Assembly: GCA_964514665.1 (NCBI GenBank)
Contig: CAZESH010000016.1
Coordinates: 1 to 29,550, forward strand
Reading direction: 5' to 3'
Source: CAZESH01 sp964514665
GTDB lineage: Bacteria; Bacillota; Bacilli; Paenibacillales; KCTC-25726
Length of the DNA: 29,550 nucleotides
The notes under the pieces are model-generated. The model was not told where the DNA came from, did no database searches, and saw only the letters and a program-made list of their open reading frames with translations. This document shows, in pieces, positions 15,339-23,610 of this stretch. The translations under genes were made by a program, and so were the position numbers. Each line of letters begins with the position of its first letter. Positions within the stretch are counted from its first letter, which is position 1.

Positions 15339-17156
15339 TTAAAGCGCATGTGTTGCTGAGCTGGCCTGCAATCCGGTAATTTGATTTTCCAACAAGCTGC
15401 TAAACAGACCTTCATTCTCCACAGCCAGCTGATTAAATTCGCCCTTTTGCAGAATCCTTCCTTGATCCAAAACGATAATCTGATCCGCATTACGGATCGT
15501 TGACAGGCGATGCGCGACTACAATAATCGTCATGGTGCCATGCAAGCGGTCCAATGCCTGTTGAATTTTGGCTTCGGTTTCCGAATCCATCGCACTGGTG
15601 GCTTCATCCAAAACGAGAATGGAAGGCCTTCGCAGAATCGCTCTTGCCAGGATTAGCCGTTGCCGTTCGCCTCCTGACAGTCTGACTCCACGGTCGCCGA
15701 TCGTGGTGTCGAGACCCTTAGGTAGCTCTGATACAAAATCATCGGCTGCGGAGAACCTCAGCGCATCCCATATTTCCCCGTCGCTTGCCTCGGGTTTGAC
15801 CATTTGCATATTATCCCTGATGGTTCCATGGAATAGGAAGGGATCCTGGGGAACGTAGCCTATGCTTCTCCTAAACGCCGACAGCTTATCATTCGTCAGC
15901 GGCATGCCGTCGATGTGTACCCAACCTTTCTCCGGATGCATCATTCCCATCACAATATCGATCAAGGTGCTTTTTCCCGCACCGGAGCGTCCGACAATCG
16001 CGGTCATACGGTTTGCAGGAATCTCGATATTAATGTCTTGAAGCACACAGGTTTCTTTCTCCCGATTGTAGCGAAAAAAAAGGCCGCGGCATTCCAATCC
16101 TTTCCTGATATGCAGCCGATCGTCTTGATTAACTCCAGACTGGGGCTCCCTTGCTTCCTTGCATTCCTTCTGCAGATCAATCAATGCCTTGAAAGCGGGA
16201 ATCGTTGCGGCGATTTGCTGCAAATTGGCTTGAATGGCCGATATTTTGGGCCACAGTCTGGAGAAGATGGCGATAATCAGCAAAAGTTGCTCCGGTTGAG
16301 CATGAAACATTTCCACGGAAAAATAAATGAATACGACAATTAATACAGTGGAAGCAATTTTATAAAAAAGCTGTGAAGCGGTTTTCAACTCCACATATTC
16401 GATCTGTTCCCCGAGCATTTTTGCCGTCATCGAACGCAGCCAAGCCATGCGCGATTTCTCCAAAACATTGCTCTTAATGTCTTTCATCCCGTTCAACTGA
16501 TCGGTAATGCCCGACAAATAACTTTTTTGCAGCTCCGAGGTTTTACTTCCCAGCCTTTTCGATTTCGCGATATATTTGCGGGAAAACAGACTCAGCATCA
16601 AACCAAGAACCAGGATAACAGCGGTTAAAGAGGGCGACAGCCAAAAAGCCAATCCAACCTGAATCAGCATAAAAACAACGGCTGTCAATAACTGCAGGGT
16701 CTGGCTGATTCCGTTTGTGATTCGACCCATTTCGGTCGTCAACCCATTTACCAGATCAGACTTCCTCTGCGTCAGAAAAAATTCCCATTTGGCCTGCAGC
16801 AAAAGTTGATAAGTTTCGATTCTCAGTTGATGGATGAAGCCTTGAACAATAGTCACATTGCGAACGGTCAAGCTTCGTTGAAACAAAATTTGAGACAGCA
16901 CCAGAAAGAGGAAAATGCCAAGCACGAGCGGCAGCGCGAGGGATGCGGGAACGCTCTGCAAAAAGTGGAACAAGCCGGAAATGGGAGTCGCTCCGAGCTT
17001 AATTCCCACGATCCCGATAATACTCAGCATGGGAAGCAGCAGGAAAATCCCAATCCCCTCCAGCATACTGATGAGAGCCATCCCCAGGACATTGAAGATC
17101 AGGATTTTCCCGGAATAGCGCTGCAGCTTTTTAAGAAAATAATGAATCGATTTCAT
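15339..17156 (-). CDS. ABC transporter (fused permease/ATPase), lasso peptide exporter
   Basis: This 605-residue half-transporter probably exports the mature lasso peptide and may give self-immunity. About six membrane helices fill residues 20-310. The ATPase domain shows Walker A GRSGAGKST (389-397), Q-loop near Gln437, signature LSGGE (493-497), Walker B ILVLDE (513-518) and switch His549. No N-terminal C39 peptidase domain is present, in line with leader removal by the B2 protease. It is the last gene of the lasso operon, 12 bp after the nucleotidyltransferase gene, and I see no clear terminator after it. Paeninodin-type clusters carry such a transporter (D protein). Confidence 0.93.
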   Translation of the reverse strand: MKSIHYFLKKLQRYSGKILIFNVLGMALISMLEGIGIFLLLPMLSIIGIVGIKLGATPISGLFHFLQSVPASLALPLVLGIFLFLVLSQILFQRSLTVRNVTIVQGFIHQLRIETYQLLLQAKWEFFLTQRKSDLVNGLTTEMGRITNGISQTLQLLTAVVFMLIQVGLAFWLSPSLTAVILVLGLMLSLFSRKYIAKSKRLGSKTSELQKSYLSGITDQLNGMKDIKSNVLEKSRMAWLRSMTAKMLGEQIEYVELKTASQLFYKIASTVLIVVFIYFSVEMFHAQPEQLLLIIAIFSRLWPKISAIQANLQQIAATIPAFKALIDLQKECKEAREPQSGVNQDDRLHIRKGLECRGLFFRYNREKETCVLQDINIEIPANRMTAIVGRSGAGKSTLIDIVMGMMHPEKGWVHIDGMPLTNDKLSAFRRSIGYVPQDPFLFHGTIRDNMQMVKPEASDGEIWDALRFSAADDFVSELPKGLDTTIGDRGVRLSGGERQRLILARAILRRPSILVLDEATSAMDSETEAKIQQALDRLHGTMTIIVVAHRLSTIRNADQIIVLDQGRILQKGEFNQLAVENEGLFSSLLENQITGLQASSATHAL

Positions 17157-17168
17157 GCGGCCGTCCTC

Positions 17169-18359
17169 CTAAGGCAGTGCTTGTTTCCTTGTTTTCCTCC
17201 AAACGAGCAAAAACGGGCGAAGGGGAAAATATAAAAAGTGCAGTTGTCTGGGCAGCGGCAGCGTCTTGGCGTCTTTGGGATAGGGGTACAGCATGCTCAG
17301 GATATAAAAACATTTCTGACGCAAGGACATCAGGTCGAACAAATGGCGTTTATGATAGTCTGCAACCTCTTGCGGAAGAGGCGGCGAATGTAAATTGACC
17401 ATTCGCTGTATGTAGAATAGCGCTTTCCGGGCCAGCTGTTTTGATCGATTGCTATTGATTACGGAGCTGCTATAGGCAGTTATCGGAGTATTCAGCAGTT
17501 GGGATGCCAGCACAAGCGCCTGACCGCCCACATGCAAGAGTTGGTTTTTTTTCAGGAGAAGCCTCAGCATGGGCCAATCCAATTCCATTTGCGTCAACCT
17601 GTCGATGTCGAGCAGCCAGCGAAGCCGCGACCAGCCGTGGCGAGCGCCATGACTGACAAGAAACAAAAACAAATCCTCGCGCCCTAAAAGATCAATCGGA
17701 TGGTTTAAAAATGAACTGGTTCTTCTTCGCCCCCACAATTCATTAAATCCCGGTTCCTTGGATGGACCCGGATTCAACCTCCAATGAACCTCCAGCTTGA
17801 CTCCTTTTTGCCGATTAAAAAAGGTGATGTGGTGATGCCTCCATTTCCAGTCATTCAGTACGGTCTGAATATAATCGTCTTTGACATAGCCAAGCTCGGT
17901 CAGGAGTCGACCTGCTTTTTCCAAATCACGTATCGAAATCAGGATATCCAAATCTCCTGAAGTTCGGAGTGAGATATCACCATAAAGCTCATGAGCAAGC
18001 ACCGGACCTTTCAAAAGCAACAAGCGAATTTGATTCTGAATGAACGACCGGTTCACCAACTCCATTTCCGAGCTTAAATGCAGCATTTGAAATGTATTGC
18101 TGCAGTATTGACCGTGCAGGCTTTGAATCACTTTCTGCGGAATCTTTCCTGCATCTCCTCCGCCTAACTCTTTATAAATGAACGGGTAAACACGATGATG
18201 CCGGGCCAATTGGAGAAACAAGTCCCAATCCAACTCCTCAAAGGAAACCCTGGTGTTCTTTGTCCAGCCCCCGTTATTTTCCATGCTCATGAGTTCCAGC
18301 AGCAATCTTAATTCATAAGAAAAACCGGATAAATCGAGTTTGAAAGGTTGCTGATTCAT
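17169..18359 (-). CDS. Nucleotidyltransferase family protein (NTP_transf_5-like) in lasso operon
   Basis: This 396-residue protein belongs to the uncharacterised nucleotidyltransferase family common in Bacillales lasso clusters. The catalytic signature is LLLLKGPVLAHELYGD followed by TSGDLDILI, with the acidic pair near Asp136 and Asp138, and then KLEVHWRLNP (about 189-198). The family is expected to transfer a nucleotide or handle a phosphorylated group. A second copy sits at 22495-23610. I chose ATG 18359, behind AAGGAG; an upstream TTG at 18398 overlaps the B2 gene. Given the neighbouring HPr-like kinase, a role in extending or modifying a phosphate on the peptide is possible but inferred. 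Confidence 0.85.
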   Translation of the reverse strand: MNQQPFKLDLSGFSYELRLLLELMSMENNGGWTKNTRVSFEELDWDLFLQLARHHRVYPFIYKELGGGDAGKIPQKVIQSLHGQYCSNTFQMLHLSSEMELVNRSFIQNQIRLLLLKGPVLAHELYGDISLRTSGDLDILISIRDLEKAGRLLTELGYVKDDYIQTVLNDWKWRHHHITFFNRQKGVKLEVHWRLNPGPSKEPGFNELWGRRRTSSFLNHPIDLLGREDLFLFLVSHGARHGWSRLRWLLDIDRLTQMELDWPMLRLLLKKNQLLHVGGQALVLASQLLNTPITAYSSSVINSNRSKQLARKALFYIQRMVNLHSPPLPQEVADYHKRHLFDLMSLRQKCFYILSMLYPYPKDAKTLPLPRQLHFLYFPLRPFLLVWRKTRKQALP

Positions 18360-18369
18360 TGGACTCTCC

Positions 18370-18840
18370 TTATTCAAAGCCGCTAAATTTTTTAGCAAAT
18401 TTGCTTACCACTGTAAAACGTTCCATTCCTTCAGCACCGGTTACATAAAACCGGCCGCTGCGCAGCCAGGCATGAGCGATCATTTTACTGTTTTCATCCT
18501 TGGCTGTTCCCAGATAAAGCGTGCTTTCCATCTGTCGCCTTTCCAGCATTTTCATGGCGGCGATGGCTTTTACAAGGCATTTGCTTTCCCAGGGCGTATA
18601 ACGGCTCATGATAGCGATAGCATGAGATATTCTTCGCAATGCAATTCTGCCTGCTTGATTTTTATCCCGTTGTGTTTCCTGCATGCACTCGCCCAGCTTG
18701 GGGGCAATTTTCGAAAACGGCATAGAGCGGATTAATAACCGCGCATAGCCCAAATAATAATACGCCTCAAGCAGCAGGAGCAGTGTTTGTTTTTCCTGCG
18801 ATACCAGCAATTTTAAACGCCTCAAACTGTGCATCATCAT
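18370..18840 (-). CDS. Lasso peptide leader protease, B2 protein (transglutaminase-like)
   Basis: This protein of about 154-156 residues is the cysteine protease that removes the lasso leader. The conserved block YTPWESKCLVKAIAAMKMLERR carries the likely nucleophile Cys88, and IAHAWLRSGRFYVTG carries His123. The third residue of the usual Cys-His-Asp triad is not obvious after the His, where RSGRFYV stands in place of a typical Asp-containing loop. Three Met codons open the frame; the third (18834) has the best spacing from GGAG, so the true start may be two codons in. It acts with the PqqD-like B1 protein encoded just upstream, whose domain hands over the leader. Confidence 0.92.
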   Translation of the reverse strand: MMMHSLRRLKLLVSQEKQTLLLLLEAYYYLGYARLLIRSMPFSKIAPKLGECMQETQRDKNQAGRIALRRISHAIAIMSRYTPWESKCLVKAIAAMKMLERRQMESTLYLGTAKDENSKMIAHAWLRSGRFYVTGAEGMERFTVVSKFAKKFSGFE

Positions 18841-18852
18841 TCTCCACGCTTT

Positions 18853-19173
18853 CTAATTGGCGACCGCTTTGCGTTCCAGCTCAATTAAGCCCTCTGACAA
18901 TAGCTGATGCAAATAAGAAAGAACCTGCTCTTCGCATTCCGCTTGTTCCACGTCATACTCGCACTCAAGCCGATGGATCAGCTCGCTTACCACAGTCGGC
19001 GTGCCGATGGCATTCCATATTTCGCCGCCAATTGTTCCCAGATTATAATATTTACCGGTATGTATATTTAGCATGACCATATCACCATTCATATCGCTGA
19101 CAATGCTTTCTTTTCCTTGAACCACGACATCGGCCATTGCAATTTTTTGTATTATCTCTTGTTTCTTCAACAC
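18853..19173 (-). CDS. PqqD-like leader-binding protein (lasso B1)
   Basis: This protein of about 106 residues is the RiPP recognition element that binds the precursor leader and delivers it to the B2 protease. The PqqD fold is shown by SDMNGDMVMLNIHTGKYYNLGTIGGEIWNAI, followed by a helical half with VVSELIHRLECEYDV. The start is taken as GTG 19173 (AAAGGG eight bases upstream, just past the stop of the kinase gene at 19178); an ATG at 19203 would overlap that gene by 26 bp. It is 12 bp from the B2 gene. Confidence 0.9.
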   Translation of the reverse strand: MLKKQEIIQKIAMADVVVQGKESIVSDMNGDMVMLNIHTGKYYNLGTIGGEIWNAIGTPTVVSELIHRLECEYDVEQAECEEQVLSYLHQLLSEGLIELERKAVAN

Positions 19174-19177
19174 GCAT

Positions 19178-20104
19178 CTACCCTTTCTTATGGATTGCTT
19201 CAAGAATTAATGATGAGAGATGTTCCGCGGTAAATCCGTTGTCCGGGCGGGATACCTGAAAACAATCGACATTACCGGCAATGGCTGCCGTGACGTCAAA
19301 ATGCCAGGAGGCGAGCCCCATGCGCGAAACAAGAAAATTGCGGTAAGTGTGACGATACAACATCGGAAGCCGTTCAAGCTTCTGCATCGGCTGCAGCTTC
19401 ACGTGATCGCGATTCGTTCTCTCAAGCTCGAACAGTCCGGCCAGCGGCATCGAGTCGTTGGAATAATTGGATACCGGGATGGCGTATTTGTTCTCGCGCT
19501 CGAAGAGCGGACGGTAATCGCCCACCTGCATTCCGAAAACATCCATGCTTTCCCGCCACAATTTTTGCTGCGGATATGAAGGTGTAACGAGCGGAATTCG
19601 TTGTTCCCCTGACAAAGAGACGGCGATCACATCATCGCTGAGAAGACGGCAGCCGCTATTCAGGAATACGGAAGCCAAGGTCGATTTGCCTGCTCCGGAA
19701 TCCCCGATAAAAGCGTAAGCTTTGCCCTCAATAGCTATAGCGCTGCCATGCAGCGGCAGGATCTTCCTTTGCATCAGAATGGCGCCCATGCAGGTTCCCA
19801 GGATATAAAGCCTGATTTTATCGATATCCGCACCCAGCATTGGAGAAACAAAAATTTTGTGCCCATCTACAATACGAAATGTAGCTGTGTCGGCAACCTG
19901 AAAAACCACCTGTTTTGGATCGACAATAAACCTTTTGTTAGCTTCAGCCAATCGGGAACGGAATTCCGATAAATCAGCGAGGCTTACCTCAATATCGGGC
20001 CGCTCCTTTCGCAAAGGCAGCAGATTCAATTCCGGAAACGGAATTTCGCAAGACAGCCTGAATCCGAACGCTTCATACAAGTAATCCTTTGCCGTTTCTA
20101 GCAT
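19178..20104 (-). CDS. HPr-kinase-like lasso precursor kinase (PadeK-type)
   Basis: This protein of about 308 residues has an HPr kinase/phosphorylase-like fold. In paeninodin biosynthesis the homologous kinase phosphorylates the C-terminal Ser of the precursor. The P-loop GDSGAGKST (134-142) follows LPLHGSAIAIEGKAYAFI, and LLSDDVIAV (154-162) is the Walker-B-like acidic site. The N-terminal third (FRLSCEIPFPELN) is the precursor-associated extension seen in these kinases. ATG 20104 is preferred, behind GGAGTGAG; a TTG at 20122 lies further out. It lies behind a terminator that follows the precursor gene, so it should be made in smaller amounts than the peptide. The precursor here ends in Ser, which fits the proposed target. 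Confidence 0.92.
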   Translation of the reverse strand: MLETAKDYLYEAFGFRLSCEIPFPELNLLPLRKERPDIEVSLADLSEFRSRLAEANKRFIVDPKQVVFQVADTATFRIVDGHKIFVSPMLGADIDKIRLYILGTCMGAILMQRKILPLHGSAIAIEGKAYAFIGDSGAGKSTLASVFLNSGCRLLSDDVIAVSLSGEQRIPLVTPSYPQQKLWRESMDVFGMQVGDYRPLFERENKYAIPVSNYSNDSMPLAGLFELERTNRDHVKLQPMQKLERLPMLYRHTYRNFLVSRMGLASWHFDVTAAIAGNVDCFQVSRPDNGFTAEHLSSLILEAIHKKG

Positions 20105-20128
20105 TTTCTCACTCCACAACAATAATTG

Positions 20129-20173
20129 ACTTTTTTAAAAGAGAGCCCTCATACAACTAACTTGTATAAGGGC
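20129..20173 (-). terminator. Stem-loop terminator/attenuator after the lasso precursor gene
   Basis: GCCCTTATACAA and TTGTATGAGGGC (20162-20173 and 20145-20156 on the minus strand) form a 12-bp stem with one wobble and a 5-nt loop. CTCTCTTTT follows. It stands between the precursor (stop at 20209) and the kinase gene, where partial termination would give more precursor than enzyme transcript. Confidence 0.78.
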
Positions 20174-20208
20174 AGCCGCTCTTTTCGCCACTTCTTGTGA
20201 TTCTGACA

Positions 20209-20340
20209 TTAGCTGTAATGGTCATTATCAGGTTGATCCGGATCATTTTGATATTGATCCACGTATCTAAGCCCAGGGCCTGCCATCGTCATGCTGATAT
20301 CAAGCGATTCCAGCATCGGTTTTTGCCAATCTTTTTTCAT
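20209..20340 (-). CDS. Lasso peptide precursor, paeninodin-like
   Basis: This is a 43-residue peptide. The leader (residues 1-19) contains WQKPMLESLD, which fits the aromatic-x-x-Pro-x-Leu motif bound by PqqD-like B1 proteins, and ends in Thr-Met, with the conserved Thr at -2. The core (residues 20-43) starts AGPGLRYVD; Asp at core position 9 would close a nine-residue ring with the N-terminal Ala. The tail QYQNDPDQPDNDHYS is acidic and ends in Ser, the expected phosphorylation site. The AGPG start and HY..S end recall paeninodin, as I remember it. The ATG overlaps the cyclase stop as ATGA and is served by an excellent ribosome site, GGAAGGAGGTGA, inside the end of the cyclase gene. Confidence 0.95.
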   Translation of the reverse strand: MKKDWQKPMLESLDISMTMAGPGLRYVDQYQNDPDQPDNDHYS

Positions 20341-22280
20341 GTTCTCACCTCCTTCCAATGCTTGTTGATAAAGCGGTGAACAATCAACCCGCGCATTACA
20401 TTTATAAACTCCGGATCAAACACATATTCCGGCCGCGGTCCTTCCTTCATCTTGGAAATTCCCGTACGAATCGTCTGCGGGTCAATAAATTCCAAAGCCG
20501 CAGATTCTTTGCCGATCTGCTGCAGCTCTTCCACCAATGCCGGCCACGCGGGAGACATGCGATGAATCGCATCGGCTCCTTGTATGCCCCGCACGCGCTG
20601 ATTCAGTCTGATTTCATCCGGCAGAATCGTGCGCGTCGACCTTCTAATAAGCGCCCGATCCATCCCTTGCTGCACGAATTGCGCTTCAGGAACGGATAAA
20701 CAGAAGCGGATCACACGTAAATCGTTTGTCGGATCGCGCTGCCACAATGCGTATTTCAGAGAAAACTTTGTGTCTACCGTTCCGTTTATTCTCCAAAAGA
20801 AAAGCTGCTCGAATTGTTTTTTTCTGCCTTCATAAGCATCCGCGAAATTGGAATCCGGATCGATGCCGGATTTTTTAAGCTTTTCAAAAATGCGGGTTTT
20901 TGCCGCAAAATCCGGATGGATAAGGGACGGAAACGAATGATTCCCGGATAAATCCGCTGTGGGTGAGGGATATGCCTTTTTTCTGACATTGGCAAGAACC
21001 CGCTTTCTGCCCACACCGGTGTTTCTGCTGTATAATCGGATCTCGCGGTAAAGCCGGATCCATCTCCACTTCCGCATGAGGCGGGCATAGTAGTCAAGTG
21101 CCGGCCCCCATGAGATCGTATAATTTCCCCTCGCTCCATTTAACAGGACTCCGATTCCAAGCGCATGCGCTTCTTCATATATGCCTTTTGTCCAAAATGA
21201 ATTTCCGAAGAACTTGTAAGGCATTTCAAAGGATTCCAGCAAACTGTCAATTTCGGTTAACGGGCTTTTATCCGCAAAATCGGAATAGTGAGCCTCGATA
21301 TTGCCGACAAAATCGACAGTCGAACGGATCAATGGACGTTCATCGGCGATTCTCCTTTTGGGAGTCCAATCAATAAAGCCTTCAACCGGTATGTAGCTGA
21401 AAGTATGCAGTTTTTTATTTTGATTCCGCAGTTCCTTGGCAGCGAAGCTGGCTACAGAACCCGAATCCAACCCTCCGCTTAACTGGGCGCCGACATCGAG
21501 ACGGCTGCGCAGGCGGGAATTCACCGCTTGCCGGAAAACCTCTTGGAAAGCTTCTTCATATTCCCTATCCGACTTCAAACGCAGCTTTGCCCCATCTGTC
21601 AAGTTGCAGTATCTGCTGAATTCCACATTCCCTTCCCGCACACGGATCGAATGGGATGGCGGAATTTGTTCGATTCGCTGATAAACGGATGAGAAATCAT
21701 CCACCGCATCCTGCATGCCGGGAATCGCCAAAAACTCGGCCAGCCACTCTTCATTCAAGCGCTTTTCAATATACGGCAGGGAAAACAACGGCTGGATGGT
21801 CGTGCAAAAGACGAATCGTTTCGCATCCCGATAATAGTAGAGTGTCCTGCCCCCGGAGAAATCCCGCGCGCCGAAAAGCTTGCGCTTTCTCTCGTCCCAA
21901 ATCACGAAGGCAAATTCGCCGACCAAGTATTTGGGCGCATCTTCTTCCCACTTTCGATATGCCAGCAGGATCAATTCGCTGTCCGTGATTTTGGCTCTTC
22001 GTCCATGCTCCACCTGCAGCAGATCAAACAGTTCCGGACGGTTATCGATGATCGCATCCGCCGTAATCGCCAGTTTTCTTTCCGAATCGTAGTAAGGGAG
22101 CTGTTCGCCGACCGACTCCGGTGTAATCCATTGCGCATGGCAGCCCAGAAAGACCGGCCCGTCATGCCAGGCCTGAACATCGTCGGCGGGATATTTCTGC
22201 AGGTCCCTCATGATTCCCCTGCTGTGTTCGACAGCTACTGGCTCCTCATTAAAATGTAAGATTCCGGAAATTGCGCTCAT
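20337..22280 (-). CDS. Asparagine-synthetase-like lasso macrolactam synthetase (C protein)
   Basis: This 647-residue ATP-dependent cyclase activates the side chain of the core Asp and joins it to the freed N-terminus of the peptide. The N-terminal glutaminase-like domain keeps the fold (GEFAFVIWDERKRKLFGARD at 121-140) but starts MSAISGI, so the nucleophilic Cys2 of true asparagine synthetases is Ser; that is expected of lasso cyclases, which need no ammonia. The ATP pyrophosphatase loop QLSGGLDSGSVASFA lies at 266-280. GGAGGAAGAG directly precedes the ATG. It is the first gene of the lasso operon and is translationally coupled to the precursor gene. Cyclase before precursor is the reverse of the classic A-C-B order. 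Confidence 0.94.
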   Translation of the reverse strand: MSAISGILHFNEEPVAVEHSRGIMRDLQKYPADDVQAWHDGPVFLGCHAQWITPESVGEQLPYYDSERKLAITADAIIDNRPELFDLLQVEHGRRAKITDSELILLAYRKWEEDAPKYLVGEFAFVIWDERKRKLFGARDFSGGRTLYYYRDAKRFVFCTTIQPLFSLPYIEKRLNEEWLAEFLAIPGMQDAVDDFSSVYQRIEQIPPSHSIRVREGNVEFSRYCNLTDGAKLRLKSDREYEEAFQEVFRQAVNSRLRSRLDVGAQLSGGLDSGSVASFAAKELRNQNKKLHTFSYIPVEGFIDWTPKRRIADERPLIRSTVDFVGNIEAHYSDFADKSPLTEIDSLLESFEMPYKFFGNSFWTKGIYEEAHALGIGVLLNGARGNYTISWGPALDYYARLMRKWRWIRLYREIRLYSRNTGVGRKRVLANVRKKAYPSPTADLSGNHSFPSLIHPDFAAKTRIFEKLKKSGIDPDSNFADAYEGRKKQFEQLFFWRINGTVDTKFSLKYALWQRDPTNDLRVIRFCLSVPEAQFVQQGMDRALIRRSTRTILPDEIRLNQRVRGIQGADAIHRMSPAWPALVEELQQIGKESAALEFIDPQTIRTGISKMKEGPRPEYVFDPEFINVMRGLIVHRFINKHWKEVRT

Positions 22281-22329
22281 CTCTTCCTCCAGCCGTGCAG
22301 GCAGCTCTGCATCTGTATGTATATTCGAT

Positions 22330-22345
22330 GTTCTTTTTAAAGAAC
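22330..22345. promoter_or_regulatory. SinR-like operator (lasso leader, distal)
   Basis: GTTCTTTTTAAAGAAC has perfect arms around TT and is identical to the site at 2301-2316 in the epsC leader. It lies about 85-100 nt downstream of the predicted lasso operon start site and 50 bp before the cyclase ATG. Confidence 0.7.
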
Positions 22346-22415
22346 AACAGGGTACGATTATTCATCGAAATAAATATAAGGATACGTTTAAATATACAAT
22401 TGCCCATCTTTATTT

Positions 22416-22431
22416 GTTCTATATTGAGAAC
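22416..22431. promoter_or_regulatory. SinR-like operator at the lasso transcription start
   Basis: GTTCTATATTGAGAAC has GTTCT/AGAAC outer arms with a diverged centre. It begins seven bases after the -10 box, so it covers the predicted start of transcription. The match is weaker than the site at 22330. Confidence 0.5.
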
Positions 22432-22437
22432 AATCTT

Positions 22438-22466
22438 AGGATACCATCTCGCTTCATTGCTGTCAA
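22438..22466 (-). promoter_or_regulatory. Promoter of the lasso peptide operon
   Basis: On the minus strand the -35 is TTGACA (22466-22461) and the -10 is TATCCT (22443-22438), with a 17-nt spacer. The -35 stands in TTATTGACA, the same context as the epsC promoter. Start expected near 22431, giving a leader of about 150 nt that carries two GTTCT-type palindromes. Confidence 0.7.
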
Positions 22467-22494
22467 TAACCTCCCGAAAGCTTCTGCCATAACT

Positions 22495-23610
22495 TTATTT
22501 TCTTTGCTGGATCAACGTTTGTGCAACGTGGGTGCACCTGTTTATGTATAGCTTCAAATAACCCATCCAAAGCGGATCCCTTCCGCCGCTTGTTCCCATT
22601 TCCAAATCCAGTTCCAATCTGGAAGGCAGCATCCAACTGAAAAGGCCCGGAAGACCATGCTTGATCGAATCGAAAATCAAATACTGGGAATAGAGGATAT
22701 TCAAATATTGCTTGTAGTGCTTATAGTTCGTATCTCTGATCGCTTGATACTCCCAATGCAAACGGGACTTTTTTCTGAACGGAAGCTTGTTTACCTTTGT
22801 CAGGTGCGGAAAAACCCGATACACAACCGACAAAGTCCAGACGATCCGCTTCAACGTTTTGTGTGCCGCCGCGTCCTTAAACAAAGTCGAATATTCCAAT
22901 CGATCCTTTATGACATGAATCATTTGCAGCATATCGATAAAATACTTTAGTGAATTCAAATTATGCCGCCACCCGTGAAGACAAATCATGTAAAAAGTAT
23001 GGTATCCCGATAATTCCTTGATATGGCGGCAAAATTTTACGGGCTTTGCCTCATTCCAAAACGCTTCGATGTCCAAATCCGAGGTATGTGCCTTCAGCAG
23101 ATCCCAGTGCAATTCTACAGTTAAAGGGATTGGGGAATTCGGAATCGGCTTGCTGAAGCTGCGATGGAAATGAGCGGGCATCGACTCCGACTTCCCAAAA
23201 TAGCCTAGTAATTCCACAATTTCAGCGGCTTTTTGCAAATCATCGATTCGAATCAGAATATCGATATCGGACGCCGCTCTGGCGCCGATATGCCCGAAAT
23301 AGGCTTCGGCAAACCACGTGCCTTTAAGTGGAATCGCCTGAACTCCCGCCTGCTCGAATTGATCGAGAATTTGTGCCAGTTGGTTTTTGAGAAACAAATT
23401 CAAGAACAGCACTTCCGTATATTTTTGTTCCAAACGCTTACGGAAAAAGCCAGGCGTTTTATCCAGCTGCCCCCCTTGCTTCAACAGCCAATAGATTTGC
23501 GGGCAAATCGCGAAAAATTCTGCATCGTCTATGGCCTGCTCATAAAATTTCGGTTCATCCGGGATCGGCACGCCAGGGTCATACAAAGCTCGAATAAGCT
23601 TGATGATCAA
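22495..23610 (-). CDS. Nucleotidyltransferase family protein (NTP_transf_5-like), second copy
   Basis: This protein of about 371 residues is a distant paralogue of the one at 17169-18359. The signature is VQAIPLKGTWFAEAYFGHIGARAASDIDILIRIDD, with the acidic pair near Asp115/Asp117, followed by LTVELHWDLLKAH. It ends the second peptide cassette. The start is uncertain. AAAGGAGG lies inside the end of the ABC gene, and TTG 23610 is 12 nt beyond it; ATG 23637 precedes the ribosome site and looks less likely. The reading frame overlaps the ABC gene by about 32 bp, so the two are coupled. Function in peptide modification is inferred only from its repeated presence next to HPr-like kinase and PqqD genes. 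Confidence 0.84.
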   Translation of the reverse strand: MIIKLIRALYDPGVPIPDEPKFYEQAIDDAEFFAICPQIYWLLKQGGQLDKTPGFFRKRLEQKYTEVLFLNLFLKNQLAQILDQFEQAGVQAIPLKGTWFAEAYFGHIGARAASDIDILIRIDDLQKAAEIVELLGYFGKSESMPAHFHRSFSKPIPNSPIPLTVELHWDLLKAHTSDLDIEAFWNEAKPVKFCRHIKELSGYHTFYMICLHGWRHNLNSLKYFIDMLQMIHVIKDRLEYSTLFKDAAAHKTLKRIVWTLSVVYRVFPHLTKVNKLPFRKKSRLHWEYQAIRDTNYKHYKQYLNILYSQYLIFDSIKHGLPGLFSWMLPSRLELDLEMGTSGGRDPLWMGYLKLYINRCTHVAQTLIQQRK

